Positions 1 to 9,557 of a stretch of DNA of 64,000 nucleotides are shown here, piece after piece. Source of the DNA: Stigonema ocellatum SAG 48.90 = DSM 106950 (GTDB lineage: Bacteria; Cyanobacteriota; Cyanobacteriia; Cyanobacteriales; Nostocaceae); contig JADQBA010000022.1 in NCBI GenBank assembly GCA_016903675.1, positions 1 through 64,000 of the forward strand. The letters are read 5' to 3'. The position numbers were made by a program, and so were the translations under genes. Numbering within the stretch: position 1 is the stretch's first letter; every line of letters starts with the position of its first letter. Below the pieces are notes generated by a model. That model did no database searches and had not been told where the DNA came from. It saw nothing but the letters and a program-made list of their open reading frames with translations.

Positions 1-3000
1 GCTTCAAACAAGTTGCGGACAGCCAAATCTATTTGGAAGGCGTCGCGTATTCGGGAAGTCAACTGAGTCGCAAGTAGAGAATGACCGCCCAATTCAAAGA
101 AATTGTCATGGATACCTACTTGCTCTTTTCCCAAAAGTTTAGCCCAAATTTCCACTAGCAACTCTTCAATCTGCGTCCGTGGTGGTATATATTCTTGTTT
201 GTCGAGAGTGAGTGTATCAGGTGCAGGCAAAGCACGGCGATCAACTTTGCCATTGGGTGTTAGTGGTAGGGATTCTAGCAGCACATAGGCTCTTGGGATC
301 ATGTATTCTGGTAACTTTTCTTTAAGGAATTGGCGAAGTAGAGATGCAAAACTTTGCGCCTCTGGTGTCGGTATCTGTTCAGGGTTGGGAACAATGTAAG
401 CCGCCAAGTGGCGATCGCCTGGTATGTCCTCACAAGCAATGACTACTGTTTCTCTCACTCCTGGATGTAAATTCAGCACTGTTTCAATCTCTGACAACTC
501 GATGCGATAGCCACGAATCTTTACTTGATGATCAATGCGACCTAAAAATTCAATATTCCCATCTGGTAAGTAACGCCCTAAGTCACCCGTCTTGTAAAGT
601 CGCGCTTCCGCAACAAACCCGGTTTCTGGAACTGTTATAAAACGTTCAGCAGTTAACTCAGGACGGTTGAGATATTCTCGCGCCAGCCCATCACCACCAA
701 TGTACAATTCTCCAACAACGCCAATAGGCACAGGCTGTAAATAAGCATCCAGCAGATAAATTTGCGTGTTTGTAATGGGACGACCAATGGGAATAGATGT
801 GACTGATTCTGGCAATTCTTGTACGCAGTAATAAGAAGAAAATGTTGTACTTTCTGTTGGACCATAAACATGAAGCAATTGCTTTGAAGAACCATTTTTT
901 AAAATCTTTTGAACCCATCTAACATCAACAGTCTCACCACCGAATAGCAAGTATCGCAACGATATGAAAGCTTTTGGAACATCCCTAGCAATTTGTTGGA
1001 ACAAGGCGGTGGTTACAAACAGAACGCTGATACTTTTTTCTTGTAGTTGTAATGCAAATTCATGAGGAGAAAGGGTAACATCTTTGCTAATGCCAACAAG
1101 CTGAGCGCCGTTAAGTAGCGCTCCCCAAATCTCGAACGTCGCTGCATCAAAGGAAGTGTTCGAGGCTTGGGCAATTTTATCGGCTCTTTCCAATTTTATA
1201 TAGTTTATATTGCATACCAGCCGATTGACAGCTTTGTGAGTTACAGCTACTCCCTTAGGCTTTCCTGTAGAGCCAGAAGTGTAAATCACATAGGCTAAAT
1301 TATCGCTTTTTAGTTCACTTTTGGGATTTTCTTCGCTTTCTTGAGCAATATTTTTCCACTCTTTATCTATGCAAATAATTGAATTCGGCAAGCCCTCAAA
1401 ATCCCCAAGCAGCTTTTCTTTTGTCAGTAATACTGAAACTTGTGCATCTTCCAGCATGAAATTTAGGCGTTCTTGAGGATAGTTAGAGTCTAAAGGAACA
1501 TACGCTCCTCCAGCTTTAAGAATAGCCAGCAAGCCCACTATCATTTCTATAGACTGGGAAATGCAAATGCCCACTAAAACTCCTGAACATACCCCCAATT
1601 TTTGTAAGTGGTGTGCTAGTTTATTGCTACGAGTATTCAACTCTCGATATGTTAAAGACTCCACATGTCGCGTCTCTAGATTTTCAAAGATTATTGCTAT
1701 AGAATCTGGATGCTGCTCTACCTGATTTTCAAATAACTCATGGATACACTGATATTGAGGATAATCAGCCTGGGTGTTATTCCATTTTACTAATACTTGC
1801 TCTAGCTCTTGTTTGCTCAAAAGCGGTAAATTGGCAATGGGTTTATCTGGGCTAGCAACAATCCCTTCAAGCAGTGTTTTAAAATGTTCCAGCATCCGGG
1901 TAATGGTGGCTCGCTCAAACAAATCTGTGTTGTAAACCATTACCCCTCTGATACCCTCAGAATACTCCCAGTTTGCACCCCATAAGCTCCTAAAATCCTC
2001 CGAACATTTCCACAGGTGCAACTCCAAATCAAAGCGCGTTTTTTTAAATTCAATATTCATAAAACTAGGCACTAACCCAGGCATTTCTAGTGCCGACATT
2101 GGCGCATTTTGGAAACCAAACACCACTTGAAAGAGTGGGTGGTGGCTCAAGTTTCGCTCTGGATGGAGTTCTTCTACTAGCTTTTCAAAAGGCAAATCTT
2201 GGTGGCTATATGCTCCTAGGGTGACATCCCGTACTCTGCCTAACAGTTCTCGAAAACTGGGGTTTCCATTAAAGTGAGTGCGTAGCACCAAACTATTGAC
2301 AAAAAAACCAATGAGTCCTTCAATTTCGCTGCGGTTACGGTTAGCAATTGGCGAACCCACCGCAATATCTTCTTGATGGGTGTAGCGGTATAGTAATGTT
2401 TGGAATGCTGCCAGTAGCGTCATAAATAAGGTGACACCTTCTTGCTGCGACAATGCCTGGAGTGCATCACCTAGTTTTTTCGGTAACTCTAGAAATTGCA
2501 TTGCGCCTTGATAGCTTTGTTTAGGCGATGCCTGCGGCGGGCTACGCCTACGCGGTTTGTCGGTAGGTAAATGCAGTTTCGACATGTCATTTAATTGCTG
2601 CCGCCAGTAGGCTAACTGCGTTTGTAGGGGCGAAGCGCCGTTCTCCCCTACCCCAAGCAGCCACTCACGCTGCCAATGGGCAAAGTCGGGGTATTGGAGA
2701 GGCAGTTCCAACAGAGGTGAGGGTTGGTTTTGTGCAAAAGCTGCGTACAGTGTTCCCAGTTCCCGAATCAGCACCCCAATAGACCAATCGTCACAGATAA
2801 TATGGTGCATATTCACCAATAGAATATGTTCTGTTTCTTTAAGCACAAGCAGCATCACTCGCAGCAACGGTCCTTGGGACAAATCGAAAGGACGTACTAC
2901 ATCTGCTGTAATCAGACGCTTTGCTTCAGCCTCACCATCATCTTTTGACAACTGCCGCAGGTCTAATACACAAAGGGGTACGTTAGCACAGCTTTCCGCA

Positions 3001-3233
3001 GGAATCACCTGTAGGGGTTGCCCATCCAACACCTTAAATGTGGTGCGTAAGGCTTCGTGGCGACGCACGATTTCGTTAAATGTCTGCTTTAGTGCCCCTA
3101 AGTTCAGCGAACCTGTCAAGCGAATGACAGTTGGCACATTATAAATGGCATTGCTGGGGATCAACTGATCGAAGAACCACAGCCGCTGTTGGGCAAAAGA
3201 TGCAGGAAAGACAAAGACCTCTTCAGAAGACAT
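1..3233 (-). CDS. Non-ribosomal peptide synthetase, C-A-PCP module, 3' end outside window
   Basis: Reads from an ATG at 3233 to the left edge (1077 codons) without a stop, so the C-terminal part is missing. It starts directly in a condensation domain (about residues 5-430, opening EEVFVFPASFAQQRLWFFDQ), followed by an adenylation domain (YTSGSTGKPKG core, FDAATFEI, NGKVDRR) and a carrier domain with LGGHSLLA, whose serine takes phosphopantetheine. By alignment to GrsA the A-domain pocket reads roughly D-A-F-F-L-G-V-T-F-K, which resembles codes for branched aliphatic residues such as Ile/Val. The condensation motif is HHIICDD, not HHxxxDG: His and Asp are kept, the final Gly is Asp. The LGGHSL carrier form usually precedes another elongating domain, so the gene probably continues with a second module. 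It lies 3' of the TE-bearing NRPS on the same strand. Confidence 0.93.
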   Translation of the reverse strand, partial: MSSEEVFVFPASFAQQRLWFFDQLIPSNAIYNVPTVIRLTGSLNLGALKQTFNEIVRRHEALRTTFKVLDGQPLQVIPAESCANVPLCVLDLRQLSKDDGEAEAKRLITADVVRPFDLSQGPLLRVMLLVLKETEHILLVNMHHIICDDWSIGVLIRELGTLYAAFAQNQPSPLLELPLQYPDFAHWQREWLLGVGENGASPLQTQLAYWRQQLNDMSKLHLPTDKPRRRSPPQASPKQSYQGAMQFLELPKKLGDALQALSQQEGVTLFMTLLAAFQTLLYRYTHQEDIAVGSPIANRNRSEIEGLIGFFVNSLVLRTHFNGNPSFRELLGRVRDVTLGAYSHQDLPFEKLVEELHPERNLSHHPLFQVVFGFQNAPMSALEMPGLVPSFMNIEFKKTRFDLELHLWKCSEDFRSLWGANWEYSEGIRGVMVYNTDLFERATITRMLEHFKTLLEGIVASPDKPIANLPLLSKQELEQVLVKWNNTQADYPQYQCIHELFENQVEQHPDSIAIIFENLETRHVESLTYRELNTRSNKLAHHLQKLGVCSGVLVGICISQSIEMIVGLLAILKAGGAYVPLDSNYPQERLNFMLEDAQVSVLLTKEKLLGDFEGLPNSIICIDKEWKNIAQESEENPKSELKSDNLAYVIYTSGSTGKPKGVAVTHKAVNRLVCNINYIKLERADKIAQASNTSFDAATFEIWGALLNGAQLVGISKDVTLSPHEFALQLQEKSISVLFVTTALFQQIARDVPKAFISLRYLLFGGETVDVRWVQKILKNGSSKQLLHVYGPTESTTFSSYYCVQELPESVTSIPIGRPITNTQIYLLDAYLQPVPIGVVGELYIGGDGLAREYLNRPELTAERFITVPETGFVAEARLYKTGDLGRYLPDGNIEFLGRIDHQVKIRGYRIELSEIETVLNLHPGVRETVVIACEDIPGDRHLAAYIVPNPEQIPTPEAQSFASLLRQFLKEKLPEYMIPRAYVLLESLPLTPNGKVDRRALPAPDTLTLDKQEYIPPRTQIEELLVEIWAKLLGKEQVGIHDNFFELGGHSLLATQLTSRIRDAFQIDLAVRNLFE
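2525..2553. repeat. 29-bp GC-rich palindromic repeat inside the NRPS condensation domain
   Basis: The stretch begins GCGATGCCTGCGG and ends GGCTACGCCTACGC, the form of a widespread Nostoc-type interspersed repeat. It falls inside the NRPS reading frame and encodes an Arg/Ser/Pro-rich patch (RRRSPPQAS) after the TDKP motif. The paralogous NRPS in this window has a shorter sequence there (TDRLRPAVPTYRGA), so about eight residues look inserted in frame. Confidence 0.6.
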
Positions 3234-3267
3234 GGCGAAATGGTTTAAGGGTGTAAGGGTATAATGG

Positions 3268-3449
3268 TAGCCCTTTCCTGCTGTGTAAAAAATTGGGAAA
3301 ATCACGTCCAATTTTCGACATTTGACCTTTGCGCTCTTCGTGCCTTCGCGGTTCAAAAAGATTTTTTATACCACGAAGACGCGTTTGCGCAGCGTCTCCC
3401 CTTGGGAGAAGAATATTCAAGTGTTTCGACTTGCACCTTGAAAGGGCTA
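3268..3449. repeat. Interspersed element with AGCCCTTTC/GAAAGGGCT ends
   Basis: The gap between the two NRPS genes is filled by an element whose ends are inverted copies of TAGCCCTTTC (3268-3277) and GAAAGGGCTA (3440-3449). Its left half (AAAAAATTGGGAAAATCA..TCCAATTTTCG) recurs almost unchanged at 63245-63290, and the same end motif also appears at 34473. GGGTGTAAGGG occurs on both sides (3249-3259 and 3450-3460). It has no ORF; the small ORFs across it are by-products. Confidence 0.7.
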
Positions 3450-3479
3450 GGGTGTAAGGGAAACTGTTCGCCTACACCC

Positions 3480-6400
3480 CTACATTTGTGCTTTCTCAAT
3501 ACAGGCTTTTAGCTGTGCTGCAACAACCTGGATATGGGGTTTTCTCAGCATAGTCAGGTGATTGCCAGGAATAGTATGAACTTCTGTTCCTCCAAGAGCT
3601 AGCTTATCCCAACCTCTGCTTGGATTGCGATCGCTCATGCTTGAATTATCCCTTGTTTTGAACAGGGTAATTTGCTTAGGGTAGACCTGTGGAACGTAGT
3701 TGAGAACAGCTTGGCTGTTGGCATAGAAAACCCTAAGCATTGGGCGAATTGTTAACTCGCTTAAGATTCGTAGCTTCGACTCTTGTGGCATGAGATTAGC
3801 TATAGCAGCTTCTCCTATGATAAAGTGTGAGAACACATTGGCTTTAAGCCATTGAAGAAACTTGTTAAAAACAGGAGACTGAAAAGTTAAAGTGCTCATT
3901 CTGTTCTTAATAAGAGCGGTAATTAGACCAAAATAATCCAGAAAAAATGGCCATATATATCGTGCCACTGTAGTGAGAAAAAATTTGAAACCATTGCCAA
4001 AGGATGGTATATTACCGTGAACTGGTGCTAAAGTGTCAAGCACAGCAAGTAGAGCCACTTCATCCCCTGATTTTTGGAGTTGTTGAGCCATCTCAAAAGC
4101 AACCCAACCTCCAAAAGACCAACCTCCTAAAAAATAAGGACCTTTCGGTTGCACTCTACGTAATTCCTCAATGTAGTGGGCAGCCATATCCTCAATATGA
4201 GTGAGTGGAGAACTTTTTCCGTCCAAACCAATGGGCTGTAGCCCATAAAATGGTTGATTATTCCCCAAATGATGAGCTAATTCGTAATAAGGAAACACAA
4301 CCCCAAAGATTGGATGAACGCAGAAAAAAGGTGGATTTAAGCCAGCCGGCTGAATTGCTACCAAACTAGACCAAGGCAAAGAATCTGTTTCTGAGCATAA
4401 AGAATTTGCTAAACTTTCAATGGTTGGATTTAAAAATAGAGCAGATAGGGGCAAGTCACGCTCAAATTGCTTGCGTATTTGCTCCAAAAGGTGTACACTT
4501 AGTAATGAATCTCCTCCCAAATCGAAGAAGTTATCCTGAATACCCACAGACTTAATATTAAGAACTTCAGTCCATATTTTTGCCAATATTGATTCGGTTG
4601 GGGTACGAGGAGCGATAAAGGCTTTATCTGTTGAGCGGCTAATGGTCGTAGGTTGTGCTTTTAGTACCTGGTAATCAACTTTGCCGTTAGGCGTTAGGGG
4701 TAGAGAGTTTAGGGCTACAAAGGCTCTCGGCATCATGTATGATGGCAATTTTTCTTTTAAGAATTCACGTAATTCAATGGTTGTTGGTACCTGCTTCGAG
4801 TTAGAAACAATATAAGCTACTAAATGCTTCTCACCAGATATGTCCTCTTTAGCGATCGCCACCGTTTCTTTAACCCTGGGATGTAGATTCAGCACTGCTT
4901 CAATCTCTGACAACTCGATCCGGAAGCCCCGCACCTTGACCTGATTGTCGATGCGCCCTAAAAATTTAATATTGCCATCTGGTTGATAACAAGCTAAATC
5001 ACCCGTCTTGTAAAGACGCGTTTTATTTTTATCGCTGAAAGGATGAGGAATAAACCTTTCAGCAGTTAATTCGGGACGGTTGAGGTAGCCTCGTGCCAAT
5101 CCATCACCACCAATGTATAGTTCGCCAGTAATGCCGATTGGGACAGGTTGTAAATGTTTATTTAATATATAGATTTCAGTGTTAAGAATAGGACGACCAA
5201 TAGATAATTTTTGCCAGACAGGGCTAATTTCTGCAACAGTTGACCAAACAGTTGCTTCCGTCAGTCCGTAAGCGTTAAAAAACCGACGACCAGAGTTGCA
5301 CCAGCGTTTTACAATCTCGTCGGAACAGGATTCGCCTGCACAAATAATAGTTTGCAATGCGGGAAGTGATTCTGTCGGTAGGACTGCTAAGACCCCAGGT
5401 GGAAGGGTGACGTAAGTAATTGCTTTGTCGCGCAATAGTTGGATTAAAGCTTGTCCGGGTTGCAAAGATTCTTGCTTTGCTAAGTAAAGAGTTGCTCCTG
5501 TTCGCAATGCCATAACAATCTCAAAAATTGAGGCATCAAAACTCAATGATGCAAATTGCAGAATGCGATCGCGAGGCTGCAATTTAAAAACCTCAATCTG
5601 AGCTTCTGTCAAGTTGGAAAGTCCTCGATGCTCTATTAAAACACCTTTAGGCTGTCCTGTTGAACCAGAGGTGTAGATGACATAAGCTAGGTTATCAAAT
5701 GTTACGCAGCTGGTTAGATTTTCCTGGCTTTGAGAAGTAACCTCTTCTCTATGGTTATCCAAGCAAACTACAGATACCGAACCCTTAGACAAACGCTCAA
5801 GCAATTGCTGTTGAGTGAGTAACACCGAAACTTTCGCGTCTTCCAGCATGAATTTAAGACGTTCATCAGGATAGGTAGGGTCTAAAGGGAGGTATGTTCC
5901 ACCAGCCTTGAGGATGCCCAACAGTCCGACGATCATCTCTGTTGAACGCTGTACGCAAATGCCAACTAAAACATCTGGTGCTACTCCTAATTGTCGTAGA
6001 TGATGTGCAAGTTGGTTAGCTTGGATATTTAGTTCACGGTACGTTAACTGCTTCTTTTCAAAAACTAGTGCGATCGCATCGGGAGTTTCTTCCACCCGCG
6101 CTTCAAACAACTGATGAAAACATTTATTCTGTGGGTAGTCTTTCCTAGTGTCATTCCAATCAATTAATAACTGCTGCCGTTCAATTATAGTCAACAACGG
6201 CAAGTCTGTTAGGCGCTGTTCTGGATGAGCAACAATACTTTCTAGCAGTGTTTGGAAATGTCCTAGCATCCGGGTTATAGTGGTGTCATCAAATAAATCG
6301 GTGCTATACACCACTTGTCCTTTAAGGCTTCCCAAATCCTGCCACAAGTGAAACTCCAAATCCAGCTTTGCGGAAAGCTTGTCGAACTCGAACAGTGAAA

Positions 6401-7568
6401 GCTTCAACCCTGGTAATTCTAGCACTTCCATGGGAGTGTTTTGCAGGCTAAATACGACCTGGAACAAGGGATGGTGACTCAAATCTCTGATGCAGTGCAG
6501 TTCCTCAACCAGCTTTTCAAAGGGCAAGTCCTGATGGGCATAGGCTCCCAAAGTGACTTCTCGCACTCGATTCAACAGTTCTCGGAAAGTTGGGTTGCCT
6601 GATAAATCAGTACGTAACACTAAGCTATTGACAAAAAAACCAATTAACCCCTCTATCTCGCTGCGGTTGCGATTGGCAATGGGTGAACCTACCGTAATGT
6701 CCTCTTGCTGGGTGTAGTGATAGAGTAAGGTTTGAAACGCTGCCAGCAGAGTCATAAACAAGGTAACACCTTCTTGTTGGCTCAGTGTCTCTAGGGATTG
6801 ACTCAAGGAGTGCGGTAGTTCTAGAAATTGTTTCGCGCCCCTGTAGGTTGGAACTGCTGGTCTTAGTCGGTCGGTGGGCAGATTCAGCACCGAGATCCCG
6901 TCTAACTGAAGACGCCAGTAAGCTAACTGGGTTTGTATGGGCGCAAGACCTTCTGGGCTGACTTGTTGCAGCCACTCCCGCTGCCATTCGGCGAAATCTG
7001 CATATTGGATTGGTAGTTCTGGCAGGGGTGATGGCTTGTTTTCTAAAAAGGCTTTATATAATGTACCCAGTTCTTTAATGAGTACTCCAATAGACCAGCC
7101 ATCTGCAACAATGTGATGTAAATTCAGCAGCAGCACATATTCTGCTTCATCCAGTTGTAGCAGCTTCACTCGCAGTAATGGCCCCGTGGTGAGATTGAAA
7201 GGATGTTGAGCCTCAACGGTAGCCAATCGCCGCGCTTGTGTTTCACGTTCTGTTGCTGGGAGATTACGTAGGTCTTCTATGGGAAGGGATATGGGACAGC
7301 TTTGGGCAGCAATTGCCTGCACTGGTTGCCCTTCTACCATGAAAAACCTGGTGCGTAAGGTTTCATGGCGACGGACAATTTCGTTGAATGTCTGAGTTAA
7401 GGCAGTTAAGTTGAGGAAACCTGTCAGACGAACTGCTGCTGACACATTATAAAATGGATTGCCCGGTGCTAACTGGTGGAGAAACCACAATCGCTGCTGG
7501 GCGAATGAAGTAGGAAAGACAAAAACTTCTGCTTCTTGAGAGACATTGAATTTTTCTTCGGTAACCAT
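3480..7568 (-). CDS. Non-ribosomal peptide synthetase, C-A-PCP-TE termination module
   Basis: 1362 residues from the ATG at 7568; a TTG at 7583 would add five residues but has no better ribosome site. Order: condensation domain (about 15-440, intact HHIVADG), adenylation domain (about 465-960, YTSGSTGQPKG, FDASIFEI, NGKVDYQ), carrier domain (LGGDSLLS near 1035), then a type I thioesterase (about 1090-1350) with the serine elbow GGWSFGG. By hand alignment with GrsA the A-domain pocket reads about D-A-F-T-I-A-A-V-W-K, close to the Phe/aromatic codes; this is a by-eye prediction. The TE releases the finished peptide, so this should be the last module of an assembly line. However it lies 5' of the other NRPS gene in transcription order, so gene order and assembly order differ. 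It begins with a C domain, so it needs an upstream donor module. Confidence 0.95.
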   Translation of the reverse strand: MVTEEKFNVSQEAEVFVFPTSFAQQRLWFLHQLAPGNPFYNVSAAVRLTGFLNLTALTQTFNEIVRRHETLRTRFFMVEGQPVQAIAAQSCPISLPIEDLRNLPATERETQARRLATVEAQHPFNLTTGPLLRVKLLQLDEAEYVLLLNLHHIVADGWSIGVLIKELGTLYKAFLENKPSPLPELPIQYADFAEWQREWLQQVSPEGLAPIQTQLAYWRLQLDGISVLNLPTDRLRPAVPTYRGAKQFLELPHSLSQSLETLSQQEGVTLFMTLLAAFQTLLYHYTQQEDITVGSPIANRNRSEIEGLIGFFVNSLVLRTDLSGNPTFRELLNRVREVTLGAYAHQDLPFEKLVEELHCIRDLSHHPLFQVVFSLQNTPMEVLELPGLKLSLFEFDKLSAKLDLEFHLWQDLGSLKGQVVYSTDLFDDTTITRMLGHFQTLLESIVAHPEQRLTDLPLLTIIERQQLLIDWNDTRKDYPQNKCFHQLFEARVEETPDAIALVFEKKQLTYRELNIQANQLAHHLRQLGVAPDVLVGICVQRSTEMIVGLLGILKAGGTYLPLDPTYPDERLKFMLEDAKVSVLLTQQQLLERLSKGSVSVVCLDNHREEVTSQSQENLTSCVTFDNLAYVIYTSGSTGQPKGVLIEHRGLSNLTEAQIEVFKLQPRDRILQFASLSFDASIFEIVMALRTGATLYLAKQESLQPGQALIQLLRDKAITYVTLPPGVLAVLPTESLPALQTIICAGESCSDEIVKRWCNSGRRFFNAYGLTEATVWSTVAEISPVWQKLSIGRPILNTEIYILNKHLQPVPIGITGELYIGGDGLARGYLNRPELTAERFIPHPFSDKNKTRLYKTGDLACYQPDGNIKFLGRIDNQVKVRGFRIELSEIEAVLNLHPRVKETVAIAKEDISGEKHLVAYIVSNSKQVPTTIELREFLKEKLPSYMMPRAFVALNSLPLTPNGKVDYQVLKAQPTTISRSTDKAFIAPRTPTESILAKIWTEVLNIKSVGIQDNFFDLGGDSLLSVHLLEQIRKQFERDLPLSALFLNPTIESLANSLCSETDSLPWSSLVAIQPAGLNPPFFCVHPIFGVVFPYYELAHHLGNNQPFYGLQPIGLDGKSSPLTHIEDMAAHYIEELRRVQPKGPYFLGGWSFGGWVAFEMAQQLQKSGDEVALLAVLDTLAPVHGNIPSFGNGFKFFLTTVARYIWPFFLDYFGLITALIKNRMSTLTFQSPVFNKFLQWLKANVFSHFIIGEAAIANLMPQESKLRILSELTIRPMLRVFYANSQAVLNYVPQVYPKQITLFKTRDNSSMSDRNPSRGWDKLALGGTEVHTIPGNHLTMLRKPHIQVVAAQLKACIEKAQM

Positions 7569-7589
7569 CGGTAATTTTCCCAAACCCTT

Positions 7590-7645
7590 GTAGAGACGCG
7601 ATTAATCGCGTCTGATCGTAGAGACGCGATTAATCGCGTCTCTAC
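7590..7645. repeat. Two copies of a 28-bp palindrome (GTAGAGACGCGATTAATCGC type)
   Basis: A complete palindrome GTAGAGACGCGATT/AATCGCGTCTCTAC lies at 7618-7645 and a copy lacking its last bases at 7590-7613. A third complete copy is at 49826-49853. The pair fills nearly all of the 73-bp gap between msrA and the NRPS gene, and the stop codon of msrA (TAG, 7642-7644) is made from its edge. Confidence 0.85.
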
Positions 7646-8295
7646 TGAAGAATTCCTATGGGACAAGAAACATTGGTTCCTCCTAAGCCACAATACCCGT
7701 TAGGATTTTTCGCCAAGTACTGCTGATGGTAGTCTTCGGCATAGTAAAACTCAGGAGCATCAAGGATTTCAGTGGTAATCTTCTCATAACCAGCAGCGTT
7801 AAGAGCTTGCTGATAAGCATCGCGGGATGCTTCTGCTTGCTGTCTTTGGCTGTCAGAATAGACGTAAACCCCTGAACGGTACTGAGTACCAGAGTCATTA
7901 CCTTGGCGCATTCCTTGGGTAGGATTGTGGCTTTCCCAAAAGACTTTTAGTAACTCAGTATAACTAATCACATTTGGGTCAAACACAACGTACACTACTT
8001 CGTTATGACCTGTCTGTCCGGAACATACCTCTTTGTAAGTAGGGTTGGGGGTTATACCTGCGGCGTAACCCACTGCGGTGGTGAAAACTCCGTCCAGTTG
8101 CCAGAATTTGCGTTCAGCTCCCCAAAAGCATCCCATGCCAAACATCGCTATTTCCATTCCCTCTGGATAGGGCGGCTTGAGTGGATGACCGTTGACATAG
8201 TGATTCGCGGGTACTGGCATAGGTTCTGCCCGTCCTGGTAAAGCTTCTCCTGGAGAGGGTAGGGTTAGTTTTTTACCGAATCCAAATAACACCAT
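7642..8295 (-). CDS. msrA: Peptide methionine-S-sulfoxide reductase MsrA
   Basis: 217 residues. The catalytic motif GCFWG has its nucleophilic cysteine at residue 56; two more cysteines near the C-terminus (YCGLGG and NVSCP) fit the usual resolving cysteines. The enzyme reduces methionine S-sulfoxide in oxidised proteins using thioredoxin. The N-terminal 45 residues before the domain are typical of cyanobacterial MsrA. The last residues (PIGILQ) and the stop are read from the edge of a palindromic repeat, so the C-terminus may have been changed by the repeat insertion. Same strand as the NRPS genes, 73 bp upstream of them; a functional link to the peptide is not shown. Confidence 0.95.
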   Translation of the reverse strand: MVLFGFGKKLTLPSPGEALPGRAEPMPVPANHYVNGHPLKPPYPEGMEIAMFGMGCFWGAERKFWQLDGVFTTAVGYAAGITPNPTYKEVCSGQTGHNEVVYVVFDPNVISYTELLKVFWESHNPTQGMRQGNDSGTQYRSGVYVYSDSQRQQAEASRDAYQQALNAAGYEKITTEILDAPEFYYAEDYHQQYLAKNPNGYCGLGGTNVSCPIGILQ

Positions 8296-8434
8296 TGATT
8301 TTGACTTTGAGTTTAGTTTTTTACCTTACTTAACATTTTAACAAAACCGCCGAGTTCCTCATCCTCTAAAAGGTGGGGATGAAAGGCGGGAAAAATATGC
8401 AATGCCTCCTGGAAACCACTCCCGCACAATTCAT

Positions 8435-9490
8435 TCATGATTCTTTTTTCTTAGGCTTACTCCACGCTGTTCTCTTGGCGATATTTTTATCCTTCATCAG
8501 GGCCATTTTAGTTTTCAGTGCCTCAGCCTTATCTTCCTTTCTCGCCTTCAAGAATTTGGGTGCTTTTTCCATAGGCATCGATAATAAACTAACAAACCCA
8601 AACACATCACGCCCAGGAATAAATTTAGCTAGCACTTCTACAAAATGTGGAAACCCCTGCTCTTGTTTTTCGAGTTTGGGATTAAACCTAAAAGGTCGTA
8701 CAGGAGCATCTTTCCAAATTAATGGGACGTGAGAAGCTTTCATAAATTTGACTCTTTTATACGGTTCCACCTGCTTGATATGTTGCAATCGTTCTTCAGT
8801 GAAATTTCGCAAAACCGAGATACATGGTGTTTGACAGACTGGAATGAATTGCCACAAGCCGCATAGCCGAAACTCCAAATCTTGCAATTGTTTTGTAATT
8901 CCTACTGTGATTTCAGGATTTTCAAACCCCACCAATTGGAAACTCAATGTGTGTAATTGTTCCCTTCTTGGGAAGTGAGTAACTTTCGGGTAGACTATCA
9001 ACCGTATGACATTACCTGTATTTTTTGTTACTTCTTTTTGCAAAGCATCAAAAACTCGTCGTTTTTTGGGAATATAAAATAGTGGATATTCGTGCCCACT
9101 AATACTTACCACTGCATGACCTTCATCATTGAAGTTCACAACCCCTGCGATGATGCCCACTGCTTGAAAAATTGCACTATTGGAAACTACTTCTGATGAC
9201 GATTCTGACGAATGGGCTGGCAGTGTGGGTGTGGGTGGTTGTAAATCAACCTCGGTAGGTGTAGGTGGTGTCGATAACCGCTTCACGGGTTTGGGCTTAA
9301 CCGTGATTAATTTCTCTTTTACTTGCTCATCCAATGGGACAGGTTCAGGAACTAAAACTTGCGGTTGTGTTGGTGGTGATGATTTTGGCGACTCCACCGG
9401 ACTAGGTTTTATCGAAAGCAGTGTTTGTTTTGGTTCGTCTGGTTGGCGTGGCTGGGATGGAGGCTGTTTTTTGGTTTTCTTTGCTGCCAT
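8435..9490 (-). CDS. Unrecognised 351-aa protein with Pro-rich N-terminus and basic C-terminus
   Basis: I do not recognise the family. Residues 1-110 are low complexity, rich in Pro, Ser, Lys and Thr. Residues about 110-310 look globular, starting FQAVGIIAGVVNF and containing GHEYPLFYIPKKRR, GLWQFIPVCQTPCIS and a run of beta-strand-like sequence; the last 40 residues are strongly basic (many Lys), suggesting nucleic acid contact. It is the third of three minus-strand genes after a small RHH-like protein and a coiled-coil protein, 67 bp after the latter. The arrangement recalls plasmid or partition-type modules but there is no direct evidence for that. Confidence 0.75.
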   Translation of the reverse strand: MAAKKTKKQPPSQPRQPDEPKQTLLSIKPSPVESPKSSPPTQPQVLVPEPVPLDEQVKEKLITVKPKPVKRLSTPPTPTEVDLQPPTPTLPAHSSESSSEVVSNSAIFQAVGIIAGVVNFNDEGHAVVSISGHEYPLFYIPKKRRVFDALQKEVTKNTGNVIRLIVYPKVTHFPRREQLHTLSFQLVGFENPEITVGITKQLQDLEFRLCGLWQFIPVCQTPCISVLRNFTEERLQHIKQVEPYKRVKFMKASHVPLIWKDAPVRPFRFNPKLEKQEQGFPHFVEVLAKFIPGRDVFGFVSLLSMPMEKAPKFLKARKEDKAEALKTKMALMKDKNIAKRTAWSKPKKKES

Positions 9491-9557
9491 GAGGTATATA
9501 GCTTTAAACTGTGGTGATCTGGAGTTCTTTTTTTAGGTTTTTCGGCGACTGGTGAAG

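Noticed and set aside
3264..3512. 82-aa plus-strand ORF and 65-aa minus-strand ORF
   Set aside because: Both lie inside an interspersed repeat whose second copy at 63226 gives different, unrelated ORFs.
6625..6987. 120-aa minus-strand ORF inside the NRPS
   Set aside because: Alternative frame of the condensation domain, without own ribosome site or protein-like character.
9180..9536. 118-aa plus-strand ORF
   Set aside because: It is the opposite strand of the Pro-rich N-terminus of the 351-aa gene; Gly/Val-rich composition is a by-product.
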